A stretch of DNA of 64,000 nucleotides. Origin: Chlorocebus sabaeus (Eukaryota > Chordata > Mammalia > Primates > Cercopithecidae). Position numbers and translations under genes: made by a program. Numbering within the stretch: the first letter of the stretch is position 1; every line of letters begins with the position of its first letter. A model generated the notes under the pieces. It did no database searches, had not been told where the DNA came from, and saw only the letters and a list, made by a program, of their open reading frames with translations. Shown piece by piece: positions 46,741 through 57,259 of this stretch. The stretch is from contig NC_132912.1 in assembly GCF_047675955.1 (NCBI RefSeq), forward strand, positions 18,512,500-18,576,499, written 5' to 3'.

Positions 46741-47020
46741 GGCCCGGCACGGTGGCTCATACCTGTGATCCCAGGACTTTGGGAGGTTGAGGCAGGCTTA
46801 TCACTTGAGACCAGCCTGGCCAAAACCCTGTCTCTACTAAAAATATGAAAATTAACCAGGTGTGGTGGCACACGCCTGTAATTCCAGCTACTTGGGAGGA
46901 TGAGGCAGAAGGATCACTTGAACCTGGGAGGTGGAGGTTGCAGTGAGCCAAGATCACACCCAGTACAATCCAGCCTGGGTGACACAGCAAGACTCCATCT
47001 CAAAAAAATAAAATAAAAAA
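46741..47020 (+). mobile_element. AluS, sense, internally deleted
   Basis: GGCCCGGCACGGTGG start; the left arm lacks part of the CAACATGGTGAAACC region (CTGGCCAAAACCCTGTC). Tail AAATAAAATAAAAAAG. Confidence 0.94.
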
Positions 47021-47180
47021 GAACCAGATCTCATGAGAATTCTATCACTAGAACAACGCCAAGATACAGTGCTAAACCATTCGTGAGCCACTCTTATGAG
47101 CCAATCACCTCCCACCAGGCCCCACCTCCAACACTGAGGATTACAATTGGACGTGAGATTTGGATGGGGTCACAGATCCA
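47021..47180 (-). mobile_element. MSTA/MSTB-like MaLR LTR, antisense, truncated
   Basis: CCAGATCTCATGAGAATTC, AATCACCTCCCACCAGGCCC and GTGAGATTTGGATGGGG match the reverse complement of an MST-type LTR start. Only the first 160 or so bases of the LTR remain. Confidence 0.75.
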
Positions 47181-47651
47181 AACTGTATCTCTCTGCATTC
47201 CTCCAGCCCTAGTAACCACTATTCTACTTTCTGCCTCTATGATGTTGACTATTCTAACTACTTGGTAAAGTGGAATCATGTATTTGTCCTTTTGCAACTG
47301 TCTTATTTTACTTAGAATAATGTCCTCAGAGTTCACCCATGTTATAGCATTTATCAGAATTTCTTTCCTTTTTAAGGCAGAATAATATTCCACTGTATGC
47401 ATATACCACAGTTGGGTTTATTGGATCATCTGTTGGTGGACATTTGGCTTGCTTCCACCTTTTGGCTACTGTAAATAATGCAGCCTTCCTCCTGTTCTCT
47501 TTCTCCCCTGAAGGGCCCTTCAGACCTCTGCCTTCTACCACTGGGCGTAGTCTACTCACAGATCATGACTTCCTTTTGGCTGCTGTCAGTAATGGTGCTA
47601 AGAGCATGGGTGCACAAATATACCTCCAAGAACTTCGTGTGTGGGGGTATG
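47181..47651 (-). mobile_element. L1M 3' end, antisense, with internal duplication
   Basis: TTGACTATTCTAACTACTTG, AGAATAATATTCCACTGTAT and CACCTTTTGGCTACTG are L1M 3' hallmarks. CCTTTTGGCT... occurs twice (47458-47481, 47572-47595) with about 90 foreign bases between. Confidence 0.75.
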
Positions 47652-47934
47652 CTTAAAGATGGAGTTTCACTCTGTGTCCAGGCTGCAGTTCGGTGTGCAG
47701 TCATGGTTCACTGGAGGCTCAACCTCCTGGGGCTGAGTGATCCTCCTGCCTCAGCTTCCTGGGTAACCAGGACTACAGACATGCACCAGCACGACGGGCT
47801 AATTTTTCATTTTTTGCAGAGATGGGATCTCTCTCTGTTGCCTAGGCTGATTTTGAACTCCTGGGTTCACAGTATCCTCCTGCCTTAGTCTCTCAAAGTG
47901 CTGGAATTACAGGCATGAGCCATCACACTTGGCC
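47652..47934 (-). mobile_element. AluJ, antisense
   Basis: Diverged J-type dimer (TGTGTCCAGGCTGCAGTTCG; CTGTTGCCTAGGCTGATT). CCTCCAAGAACTT at 47622 and again at 47935 is the target duplication. Confidence 0.92.
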
Positions 47935-47948
47935 CTCCAAGAACTTTT

Positions 47949-48143
47949 GAAAGAAACTCTATTAATTATATTCCGAAAACTCAGTGCTATCACCTGAGGC
48001 TGTATGGCATAAATTAAGTTCCTCCCACACATCAATGCCTCCTTTTAAAAATGCTGCTGGGTCATAGTCCTTAGTTTAAATATGTCCCAGCTCTCCTTAG
48101 CACAGCAACGATCTTTTACATTAACTTTTTAGAGTAAAAGAAT
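47949..48143. other. Unassigned spacer
   Basis: Short unique sequence between two Alus; nothing recognised. Confidence 0.4.
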
Positions 48144-48152
48144 ATTAGGAGA

Positions 48153-48606
48153 GGCCTGGGCGTGGTGGCTCACGCCTGTAATCCAAGCACTTTTGGAGGC
48201 CGAGGTGGGTGGATTAAACCATCAGCTTTAATGGAACAAAATGTCACCCTCAGTGAACATCCTTCATGGACCATCAAGCTAGACCATGCCTCATTTCACT
48301 GCCAACCACTGAAGCTCAATTCTACTCGGCTAATGAAAAGAAATTCTGCTAGAAGGATAGAGTTAGAAGCCCACCACTTTTGCTGGGTTATGAGTTCAAG
48401 ACCAGTCTGACCAACATGGAGAAACCCCATCTCTACTAAAAATACAAAATTAGCCTGGTGTGGTGGCACATGCCTGAAATCCCAGCTACTTGGGAGGCTG
48501 AGGCAGGAGAATTGCTTGAACCTGGGAGGCAGAGGTTTCGGTGAGCCAAGATTAGGCCATTGGGCAACACGAGCGAAACTCTGTCTCAAAAAGAAAAAAA
48601 AAAAAA
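48153..48606 (+). mobile_element. AluS, sense, carrying a 176-bp foreign insert
   Basis: Head GGCCTGGGCGTGG to GAGGTGGGTGGATT (48153-48215), then 48217-48392 foreign, then AGTTCAAGACCAGTCTGACC onward to an A-tail. About 13 Alu bases (CACCTGAGGTCAG) are missing at the junction. ATTAGGAGA at 48144-48152 and ATTAGAAGA at 48607-48615 is the Alu target duplication, so the Alu was there first. Confidence 0.95.
48217..48392 (-). repeat. 176-bp inverted duplicate, copy B (inside Alu)
   Basis: Exact reverse complement of 46341-46516. No A-tail and no target duplication of its own, so it is not a retrotransposed copy. It replaced a short piece of Alu. Confidence 0.97.
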
Positions 48607-48615
48607 ATTAGAAGA

Positions 48616-49210
48616 AAATGTTTGGAAAAGTACTAAATATAAAAATCAACTTATTTTTAGTAGAATGTATTTGTTCTCAACATAGCTAATTGTTTTAGAT
48701 AATTACCAGCCTTGGACTACAGATACATTTCACTAAGCCAGAAAATTATTTTTGAAATATTTTGATGATGCAGAGAAATAATTTAACCAATTCTGCTACC
48801 TCGTTATCTTTTACGAAAGATTCCCTTTAAAAATATACAAGTATTTTAGACTATGCAAACATCTAAGCTTGTTTGAAACTAAGTAATAAAATCTATTAAG
48901 GTTTTCTGTTGCAAATAAATTTATATCTTCCTGTGGAGTCATAATTTAAGATAAAAATATCGAGATCCAAGTTAGAAAACAAATTTGGCAAATCAAGTAT
49001 TGTAAACATCTAGAAAACATGAAAATTTTATTCTAGTTCACTTTCATGTTTTACTATTAATTTGCATGTGGTGAAATTCACCAAAAAGAGCAAATAGTTA
49101 TTTCTCCCTTTTTTATTATTGTGTTTCATATTATTGCTAACTAAAAAGATCTGTAATGTTCCACATAGTTGTGTAATTATTTGGGCAGTTCTTACTCTCC
49201 AGCTGTTTGT
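48616..49210. other. Unassigned AT-rich spacer
   Basis: No gene and no named repeat. Confidence 0.5.
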
Positions 49211-49224
49211 AAAAGTAGAATACT

Positions 49225-49542
49225 GGCCGGGTGCAGTGGCTCAGGCCTGTAATCCCAGCACTTTGAAAGGCCGTGGTGGGTGGATCACCTGAGGTCAGGA
49301 GTTCAAGACCAGCCTGGCCAACATTCGGTCTTTACAAAAATACAAAAATCAGCTGAGCATGATGATGGGTGCTTGTAATCTCAGCTACTCAGGAGGCTGA
49401 GATGAAAGAATTGCTGGAATCCAGGAGGCAGAGGTTGCAGTGAGCCGAGATTGTGCCACTGCACTCCAGCCTGGGCAACAGAAACTCCATCTAAAAAAAA
49501 AAAAAGAAAAGAAAGAAAAAAAGGAAAAGAAAAAAGAAAAAG
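49225..49542 (+). mobile_element. AluS, sense, with purine-rich tail
   Basis: AAAAGTAGAATACT (49211-49224) and AAAAGTCAAATACT (49543-49556) are the target duplication. Internal losses at CCAACATTCGGTC and at CAACAGAAACTCC. Confidence 0.95.
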
Positions 49543-49556
49543 AAAAGTCAAATACT

Positions 49557-50137
49557 AACATATCTGGGTTTCCTTTAAGAAAATAGTATCTTACATTATT
49601 ATATATGTATGTATATGTCCATACATATATACACACACACATATGCTCCAATGGCAAGTGGGATCATGGACGTCTATAATAGTGCATGAAAGAAAGGCCT
49701 GGGAGAGATTATGAGTGTTGTTTTAATTCATGTTTTATCTCTTTGTTTGTGGCTGTCAGTAGATTAACATAAAGCATGTTGGAAAGAACCAGGGATTATC
49801 TTCCAGCCCAATGTATTCAACTTCCGATTGCACATTTACATTCTTTCTCTCAATGATGAGCTCTCAGAGGTTTAGTAGGATAAGTTCCAAGGGAAGGCTT
49901 TCTCAAATTCATCGCTTACAACATTGATACATACAACTCTGATATTTAAGTAAGACTGATTTTTCTAATATATGTAGGGATATTTCAAAATTATTTCTAT
50001 TTCTTCCTGTGGGAGTTCTGATGTATACAAACCTAGAGGTTGAGTTCAGTGATGGTGCCAGGGAAGATTTTCTTTATGGCAGGTTAAAAAGTGTTTGAAA
50101 CCCTCCCATTTAAACAAATAAATAAATAAAGGATTCT
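49557..50137. other. Unassigned spacer
   Basis: Short TATG/CACA alternation at 49602-49642. Nothing else recognised. Confidence 0.5.
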
Positions 50138-50433
50138 GGCTGGGCATGGTGGCTCCCACCTGTAATCCTAACACCTTGGGAGGTCAAGGCGGGAAGATCA
50201 CTTGAGCCCAGGAGTTCGAGACCAGCCTGGACAATGTGGTGAAACCCCATCTCTACAAAAAATGCAAAAATTATTATGTGTGGTGGGGCATGCCTGTGGC
50301 CTCAGCTACTCAGGAGGACGAGGTAGGAAGATCACTTGAGCATGGAGGTCGAAGCTGCAGTGAGCTGTGATAGCGCCACTGCACTCCAGCCTGGGTGAAA
50401 AAGCAAGACCTTTCCAAAAAAAAAAAAAAAAAA
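50138..50433 (+). mobile_element. AluJ, sense
   Basis: GGCTGGGCATGG start; CAGCCTGGACAATGTGG and CTACAAAAAATGC are J-type. A-tail 50416-50433. Forms an inverted pair with the next Alu, 23 bases away. Confidence 0.94.
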
Positions 50434-50456
50434 ATCTGCCTTTTGCTCTATTTCTT

Positions 50457-50784
50457 TTCTTTCCTTTTTCTTTTTCTTTTCTTTCTTTCTTTCTTTCTTT
50501 TTTTTTTTTTTTTGAGACCGAGTTTCGCTCTTGTTGCCCAGGCTGGAGTGCAATGGCGTGATATTGGCTCACCACAACCTCCGCCTCCCAGGTTCAAGCG
50601 ATTCTCCTGCCTCAGCCTCCTGAGTAGCTGGGATTACAGGCATGTGCCACCATGCCCGGCTAATTTTGTATTTTTAGTAGAGATGGGATTTCTCCGTGTT
50701 GGCCACCCAACCTCAGGTGATCCGCCTGCCTCGGCCTCCCAAAGAGCTAGGATTACAGGCGTGAGCCACTGCACCCAGCCTTTC
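50457..50784 (-). mobile_element. AluS, antisense, with CT-rich tail
   Basis: TTGCTCTATTTCTT at 50443-50456 and 50785-50798 is a perfect 14-bp target duplication. The tail is polypyrimidine (TTTC repeats, then T17). The left arm lacks GGCTGGTCTCGAACTCCTG. Confidence 0.95.
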
Positions 50785-50798
50785 TTGCTCTATTTCTT

Positions 50799-51059
50799 TA
50801 CACCAGCATCTCTTCTTCAATTACCCTCAATTCTTTCGATCCCTATCCTCAAGCTCCTGGGCATTATTCCACCTTTATCCTTTGAACTTTGTCCGGAGTG
50901 ACTCTGTTGCTGTAACAGATTACTCTCTGGACAGACCTCTTTCGGGGCTTTAACTTTCTTGTTTGATAGCATTCTCCCTTTTCAGTTACTTTCAAATCCA
51001 GTGTTCATGACTTTTCCCTGATTCTATCGAGATATATTTATATTTTTTGAATGTGTGTC
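50799..51059. other. Unassigned spacer
   Basis: No gene or named repeat. Confidence 0.4.
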
Positions 51060-51067
51060 CTTTAAGC

Positions 51068-51310
51068 CAGTGGTCCCCAACCTTTCTGGCAGTAGGGAAC
51101 CAGCTTCCTGAAAGACAGTTTTTCCACAGATGGGGAGGGGCAGTAGATGGTTTTGGGCTGAAACTGTTCCACCTCAGGTCATCAGGCATTAGTTAGAGTC
51201 TCAACCTGGATCAGTCACATATGCAGTTCACAGCAGGGTTCACACTGCGATGAGAATCTAATGCCGCTCACTCGCCCACCGCTCACCCCCAGCTGTGCAG
51301 GAGACCCCTG
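51068..51310 (+). mobile_element. hAT-type MITE, complete
   Basis: Terminal inverted repeats CAGTGGTCCCC and, at the right, AGACCCCTG. Flanked by CTTTAAGC (51060-51067) and CTTTAGGC (51311-51318), an 8-bp target duplication with one change, as expected for hAT transposition. Body motifs GGTTTTGGGCTGAAACTGTT and GAGAATCTAATGCCGC are known from a common mammalian MITE that I do not name. Non-coding. Confidence 0.85.
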
Positions 51311-51318
51311 CTTTAGGC

Positions 51319-51825
51319 ATTTTGATAAAGCTTTTCTTTTTTTTTTTTTTTTAATTTTTTTTGGCATTGTACCATCACCCAACTCTGGAACTCCTCGAAC
51401 AGTATGAGTGGGAAATGCCAGTGGCTTCCAATCTATCCTTTGGCACTCCAGGAGGGAGTTTACCCAGTATCTGACAAGACATAGCTGCCTTGGCATCTGA
51501 AAACCTTCCTGGAGCTCTGGAGAGATGTCTGAAATTTTATTTTTTCCATCTTGGATGTTCACTTATTTTAAGAAGAGATACCTCTCCACCCTCACAGCCA
51601 GGAATTCATCCAGTTCTAGAGAATCGGTACTGTGTTTTGCTCATTTTCCCTGCGCACACAAACTTCTTGCATGAGATTCCCAGCAGGCTTGATTTCATAA
51701 TCTTTCTCCAGAACTTTGTAAAAAGTTCTGGGACAGAATATTCACCATAAGACATTATTAAGCTCTCTAAAAACAGAAATAGCTTTTACACTGCCTGTAA
51801 GACAGCAAATAGGGGCATTGATTGA
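51319..51825. other. Unassigned; poly-T at 51337-51361
   Basis: A broken T-run, then unique sequence with frames of 86 (+) and 115 (-) codons overlapping at 51490-51562. Neither shows a domain. Confidence 0.45.
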
Positions 51826-52114
51826 TTGATTGAGATGGGGTCTCACTCTGTCACCCAGGCTGGAGTGCAGTGGTACAATCACAGCTCACTGCAGCCTTGA
51901 ACCCCTGGGCTCAAGCGACACTCCCACCTAGGCTTCCAAGTAGCTAGCACTACAGGTGCACATCAACACGCCCAGGTAACTTTTGTATTTTTTGTAGAGA
52001 TGGGGTCTTGCTATGTTGCCCAGCCTGGCCTTGTAATTGCTGGGCTCAAGCTGTCCTTCCACCTGGACCTCCAAAAGTGTTGGGATGATGGGCATGAACT
52101 ACTGCACCCGGTCT
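51826..52114 (-). mobile_element. AluJ, antisense
   Basis: Tail of TTGA repeats, J-type arms (CAATCACAGCTCACTGCAGC; GTTGCCCAGCCTGGCC), end CTGCACCCGGTC. Confidence 0.93.
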
Positions 52115-52307
52115 AGGAACTGTTAATTAAGCAAATGTAAACAGTGTTCACTTTCATATAATCTGAGAGGACTTTCGTACCTTTCCCTCTCCCTCAAACG
52201 TTGTATGCTCTTTTGCTTTTAGTATTTTTAGCATCTCTTTTTACTTTTAAAAAGTGAAAAGTATCTCTTTCATTTTTTAGTATTTTGTATTTTTTACTTG
52301 TGTATTT

Positions 52308-52308
52308 T

Positions 52309-52340
<32 letters not shown>

Positions 52341-52631
52341 TTTGTATTTTTGAGACAGAATCTCGCTCTGTCGCCCAGGTTGAAGAGCAGTGACATGATC
52401 TAGTCTCACTGCAGCCTCCGCCTCCCAGGTTCAAGCAATCCTTCTGCCTCAGCCTCCTGAGTAGCTGGGATTACAGGTGCATGCCACCCCGCCCAGCTCA
52501 TTTTTGTATTTTTAGTAGAGACAGGGTTTCACCATGTTGGTCAGGCTGGTCTCAAACTCCTGACCTCCTGATCCGCCTGCCTCTGCCTCCCAAAATGCTA
52601 GGATTACAGGCGCGAGCCACCACGCCCGGCC
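52308..52631 (-). mobile_element. AluS, antisense, with (TTTA)n tail
   Basis: About eight TTTA units (52308-52342) then GAGACAGAATCTCGCTCTGT and a full dimer to CACGCCCGGCC. Well-kept CpGs at its left-arm end. Confidence 0.95.
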
Positions 52632-52817
52632 ACTTATTTCGTTCATTGACCTCACTTCATGCTCCACTAAGAAATAAAAACTTCGCAGATGGCAACACCC
52701 TCATCTTGCCACCACCAAATCTGTAAACCTGCCTTCATCTGTGCCCCTTGTGTGTTCTCCTCCTTCCCTCCTGTTAGAAGAAACACTTTTCCTCCTGTCA
52801 GAATCCTCCTGTTCTTG

Positions 52818-52945
52818 GCCAGGCATGGTGGCTCACACCTGTAATCCCAACATTTTGGGAGGCAGAGGCAGGAGGATCATTTGAGCCCAGGAGTTTAAGA
52901 CCAGCCTTGACAATATAGAAGACCTCTTATCTATCAAAAAATTTT
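52818..52945 (+). mobile_element. Alu left monomer, sense
   Basis: GGCCAGGCATGGTGG to ATCTATCAAAAAATTTTTG. Left arm only, J-type. Lies 38 bases from an inverted Alu. Confidence 0.9.
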
Positions 52946-52983
52946 TGTTGTTGTTGATCTTTGTTTCTCACCTTCCAAGACTT

Positions 52984-53298
52984 TTTTCTTTTTCTTTTTC
53001 TTTTGGAATCAAGGTCCTGCTTTGTCTCCCAGGCTGGAGTGCAGTGGCACAATCATGGCTCACTGCAGGTTCACAGCTTCCACCTCCCAGGTTCAAGTGA
53101 TTCTCCCACATCAGCCTCCTGAGTAGCTGGGACTGCAGGTGCACACCACAATGCCCAGCTAATTTGTGTAATTTGTTTTTGTAGAGATGGGGTTTTGCCA
53201 TGGTGTCCAGGCTGTCTGGAATCCCTGGGCTCAAGCGGTCTGCCCACCCTGGCCTCCCACAGTGCTGGGATTATAGGTGGGGGCCGCCATGCCTGGCC
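52984..53298 (-). mobile_element. AluJ, antisense
   Basis: CCAAGACTT at 52975-52983 and 53299-53307 is the target duplication. Tail is TTTTTC repeats. Decayed dimer. Confidence 0.94.
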
Positions 53299-53842
53299 CC
53301 AAGACTTACTATCCTGTAGCATCTAGTCATCCCCTCTCTACTGAATCACTCCATCAGCATGACATATTATGGATATTATGGGGTGGCCCATCATCAGAGA
53401 CCAAAATACCACCTCCCAGCTCTTCCAGCTCCATGCAGCCTCCTAGCTCTACCCACTTCTCAGCCAGGCCTTTGACAAATGAGTGGTCTGCACTTAACTT
53501 CTCCCTTCCTCTCCTCTTCATGTCCACACACTCCTCCCACAGCTCCAACACATTGCTCCCAACAAGGCCACTAACAATCTCTGTGCTGTCAGAGAAGTCA
53601 TAAACATTGTCTTATCTTACCCAAGCTGTCAGCGGCCTTCAGAATAGTTGAACCCTCCCTCCAACTTGACATGTTCTCTGCTCTTGGCTTCTGTGACATC
53701 ATGTTCTCTGGACATCCCTTGCCAGGTTTTTTTTTTTTTTTCCTCCTTTTGGGGAGGGAGTGGTAGGGAGAGACAGACTCCTATCCTCTACATAAGTTCT
53801 CAAAGTTAGGGTTCTTTAGCACTTAGAACCTGGCTCTTTTCA

Positions 53843-53957
53843 TTAGCCAGGTGTGGTGGTCCATGCCTGCTACTTGGGAGGCTGACCCCCTGAGCCTGGG
53901 AGGTCAAGGCTGCGGTGAGCAGTGATCCCTGTCTCAAAAATTTAAAAAAAAAAAAAT
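53843..53957 (+). mobile_element. Alu fragment, heavily deleted, sense
   Basis: Right-arm pieces only (AGCCAGGTGTGGTGGTCCAT; GCTACTTGGGAGGCTGA; GAGGTCAAGGCTGCGGTGAG) with an A13 tail. TGGCTCTTTTC before and TGGCTCCTTTC after look like its target duplication. Confidence 0.85.
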
Positions 53958-54559
53958 TGGCTCCTTTCTCTTTACTTCCCACTCTGTAATTCAATTTTTA
54001 TTTCCAAGCTTCCCCACTTGTATATTCACATGGACCTCAAACTTACCCAAATCAGAACACTTGACTGCCCACCTCTACCCCCTCAACATATTCCTCTCTC
54101 AGGCTCTGCCTTTTCAATAATGGCCCTAGCCATCCATAAGCCCTGTTGTTTCTGTAATAGCTCTAAAACACACCCCACTTCACCACTACCGCACAGCTCC
54201 AAGCCACCGTCCACTCTCACATGGGCTCTGCTTCTCCTCTTATTCCTTCCCAACTTGTTCAAACAGTTAAACTGGAGAAAATTGACAGCATCTGCATTTA
54301 AGCAGGGGCAGTAGGAGTGGGAGAGGCGGGGAGGCATTTTAAAACTATGTCTTTAGTGGTGGAACATGCAGATTCTAGTGAATCAGCGTAAAGTGGGAAG
54401 GTACTAAGAGGAGGGAGTCCAGGTTAAAGAGATATTCCACAGAATGGGACAGATGGGAAGGCCAGGCTTTGAACACGTGACTTCGTCTTGGGACTTGCTG
54501 AGCTGTGGGAGAATCAGATGGATATTCTTGGAGGTTGTTGGATATAGAAAACTAGAAAT

Positions 54560-54845
54560 GGCCCGGCACTGTGGCTCACACCTGTAATCCCAGCACTTTG
54601 GGATGCCAAGGCAGGCAGATCACCTGAGGTCAGGAGTTCAAGGCCAACTTGGCCAACATGGTGAAACCTCATTTCTACTAAACATACAAAAATTAGTTGG
54701 GCATGGTGACGTGTACCTGTAGTCCCAGCTACTAGGGAGGCTAAGGCAGGAAAATCGCTTGAACCAGGGAGGCAGAGGTTGCAGTGGGCGAGATCACGTC
54801 ACTGCATTCCAGCCTGGGTGACAGAGCAAGACTCTGTCCCAAAAC
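54560..54845 (+). mobile_element. AluS, sense
   Basis: Perfect duplication AAAACTAGAAA at 54548-54558 and 54846-54856. Complete S-type dimer; tail AAAACAAAAC. Confidence 0.95.
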
Positions 54846-54856
54846 AAAACTAGAAA

Positions 54857-55189
54857 CAAGACTTCAGGGCTAAATATGTACACGTAGGAATCATCCATGA
54901 TAGGATGTACCTGAAGTCATGGAAGAGAATAAAATCCACCTGGGAAAAAAATGTAGAGATGAGAAGATGAGAAAGATGAGAGAGGAATCCCGCTTCTCGT
55001 TGCAGGTTGACTTTTTGGAGCACCCTCATTCTATCTTCTAGACCTAAGCGTGTGCTCCTCTTCTCTCTGTAGCACTACACCACCTTCATGCAGTCCTGGT
55101 TACTTCCTCCCAGGATGCATGCAAAAGAAGCACAGTGTTCCGTGTTCCCTTTTAGTCTTGTTGATCCCAAAGATAAACCCATACTTTCA
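54857..55189. other. Unassigned spacer
   Basis: No gene or named repeat recognised. Confidence 0.5.
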
Positions 55190-55215
55190 ATTTTTTTTCT
55201 TTTTCTTTTTTTCTT

Positions 55216-55266
<51 letters not shown>

Positions 55267-55547
55267 AGACAGCATCTCACTCTGTCACCCAGGCTGGAGT
55301 GCAGTGGCACGATCTTGGATCACTGCAACCTCCTCCTCCCGGGTTCAAGCGATTCTCCTGCCTCAGCCTCCCGAGTAGCTGGGATTATAAGCGCCCGCCA
55401 CCTCACCCAGCTAATTTTTGTATTTTTAGTAGAGACGGGGTTTCACCATGTTTCACAGGCTGATCTCGAGCTCCTGACCTCAACTGATCTGCCTGCCTCA
55501 GCCTCCCAAGGTGCTGGGATTACAGGTGTGGGCCACTGCACCCAGCC
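55190..55547 (-). mobile_element. AluS, antisense, with T48 tail
   Basis: T/C-rich start (55190-55217), then 48 uninterrupted T (55218-55265), then a full S-type dimer ending at CTGCACCCAGCC. The pure homopolymer is the longest in the window. Confidence 0.95.
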
Positions 55548-55809
55548 CCAACTTCTTTATAAAGGTTTTGTTGCTGAACATTTTGGCACTTAAAAAAATT
55601 ATCTAAACCTCCCAAGAGAGTGACAACGCTTGACAAACACATCCAGGCACACCTCCCTACCCCAGAATGACTTATCTGACATTCCAGTTATGGTACACGA
55701 AGCCAAGAATCCAAAGCAGCAAATAAAACCTTTCAACCATCAAAGTAGAATTATAACTTCCAGGCACTAAAGCTGGAGTTCGTCTTTTGTACATTTAATC
55801 TATATAGTT

Positions 55810-56068
55810 TTTATTTTTTAGAGACAGTGTCACTCTGTCACCCAGCCTAGAGTATAGTGATATGATCATAGCTCACTTCAGCTTTAAACTTCTGGGCTCA
55901 GGCAACCCTCCAGCGTCTGCCTTCTGCATAGCTGGGACTACAGGTGCACACCACCATGCCCAGCTAAATTTTTAAAATTTTTTGTAGAGACGAGGTCTCA
56001 CTATGTTGCCCAGGCTGGTCTCGAACTCCTGACCTCAAGCAAAGCTCCTGCCTCAGCCTCTCAATATT
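55810..56068 (-). mobile_element. AluJ, antisense, 5' truncated
   Basis: TTTTTTAGAGACAGTGTCAC start; J-type (GATCATAGCTCACTTCAGC; GTTGCCCAGGCTGG). Ends at GCCTCAGCCTCTCAA. Confidence 0.9.
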
Positions 56069-56446
56069 TCACCTATATTTCTCATCAGCTTGGTTTTTTT
56101 GATCATGGTTGTTAATTTTTGCATTATATGAAAGTCCTACATAGAGGGTTCTCTCCTGGTGTTTTGGCAGATGTAAGAAAATTGATTTCCTTTGTAGCCA
56201 TTAATTGGAGAATCTGTTGTAGATACTAGCAATTTCTGAAGGAATAAGAGATGCACACTTTAATGGGACTTCACAATCTTTCATCTAAAAATTCTAGCTC
56301 CCTGGTGGGGAGACAAGTTCCAGACCCACCACTGTTAGAAATATATGTTCATAAACTTGGCCCCAGACTGAAGCAAGTCTAAACAAACTATGGCATTTAA
56401 TAATGTCTGAATAATGTGGAAATAATGTTTTCAGTGGAATAGGATG
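56069..56446. other. Unassigned spacer
   Basis: No gene or named repeat. Confidence 0.5.
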
Positions 56447-56448
56447 AG

Positions 56449-56744
56449 GCTGGGTGTGGTCCTCACACCTGTAATCCCAGCACTTTGGGAGGCTGAGACG
56501 GGCAGATCACTTGAAGTCAGGAGCTGAGAACAGCTTGGCTAACATGGTGAAACCCTGTCTCTACTAAAAATACAAAAATTAGCCGGGCATGGTGGCAGCT
56601 GCCTGTAATCCCAGCTGCTGGGGAGGCTGAGGCGGGAGAATTGCTTAAACTTGGGAGGTGGAGGTTGTAGTGAGCCCAGATCGCACCACTGCACTCCAGC
56701 CTGGGCGACAGAGCAAGACTCTGTGTTTGTTAAACAAATAAATG
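56449..56744 (+). mobile_element. AluS, sense
   Basis: GGCTGGGTGTGG start, S-type arms, tail GTTAAACAAATAAATG. AGGATGA on both sides is a short target duplication. Confidence 0.94.
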
Positions 56745-56969
56745 AAAGAGGATGAAGCAGAAAAACATTGTTAGTTTTTGAAAAGTCTGAAATAATCTAT
56801 TCTAAAGTAATTCAGTTGAAATGATAAATTCACTTTGCATTCTCCTTTTGCCACAAAATCCAAATATTTACTAACTGGGGTCAACACTGGTGTTCAAATT
56901 CAGTATTGGCTATTTCACACTTGAAGACTGTCTATGTTCCCAGAGAGTGTTAAGTCTAACTTTGAAGCT

Positions 56970-57200
56970 CAGAAATATTTATTGGTGTCAGGTGTATGCC
57001 AGCAACTGGGAAAATGAATAGGAGGTGGTTCCTACCTCAGAAAGCTTGCAATTTGGTGAATTTACAGTCTAGTAAGAGCAGACCTACATAAAACATACAG
57101 AGCAATGCAAAACAATAGATGTCAGATGCCATTTGAGTAACATATACGTTAAGTGCTGCAGGATTTCTGGGAAAGGAGAATCTGGTGGGCTGCAGTAGGA
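56970..57200 (-). mobile_element. Ancient LINE relic, antisense
   Basis: TTTATTGGTGTCAGGTGTAT, GGTTCCTACCTCAGAAAGC and ACAGTCTAGTAAGAGCAG fit the antisense LINE relics elsewhere. Weak family call. Confidence 0.4.
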
Positions 57201-57259
57201 GAAATTGGAAAATAATTTACTGTTCTCCACTGACAGCGGCAGCCAGGAACCTGGATCCC

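Larger units (their letters stand above)
52632..54340 (+). mobile_element. Ancient LINE relic, sense, in pieces
   Basis: Pieces 52632-52815, 53308-53842 and 53958-54340 hold TTCCCAACTTGTTC, AACAAGGCCACTAACAATCT, TGGCTTCTGTGACATCATG and ACCTCAAACTTACCCAAATC, in the order of an old LINE 3' region (L1ME/L2 kind), broken by four Alu pieces. T/CC-rich, no coding capacity. Confidence 0.5.

Noticed and set aside
46320..48410. Same peptide of about 55 residues encoded at two places on opposite strands
   Set aside because: Explained by the exact 176-bp inverted DNA copy; not a gene family.
50395..50901. 168-codon frame with an LVAQAGVQW-type sequence
   Set aside because: Standard translation of an antisense Alu, preceded by a polypyrimidine tract. 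The same kind of Alu peptide appears in dozens of frames here (for example 45196-45654, 33273-33716, 17413-17751).
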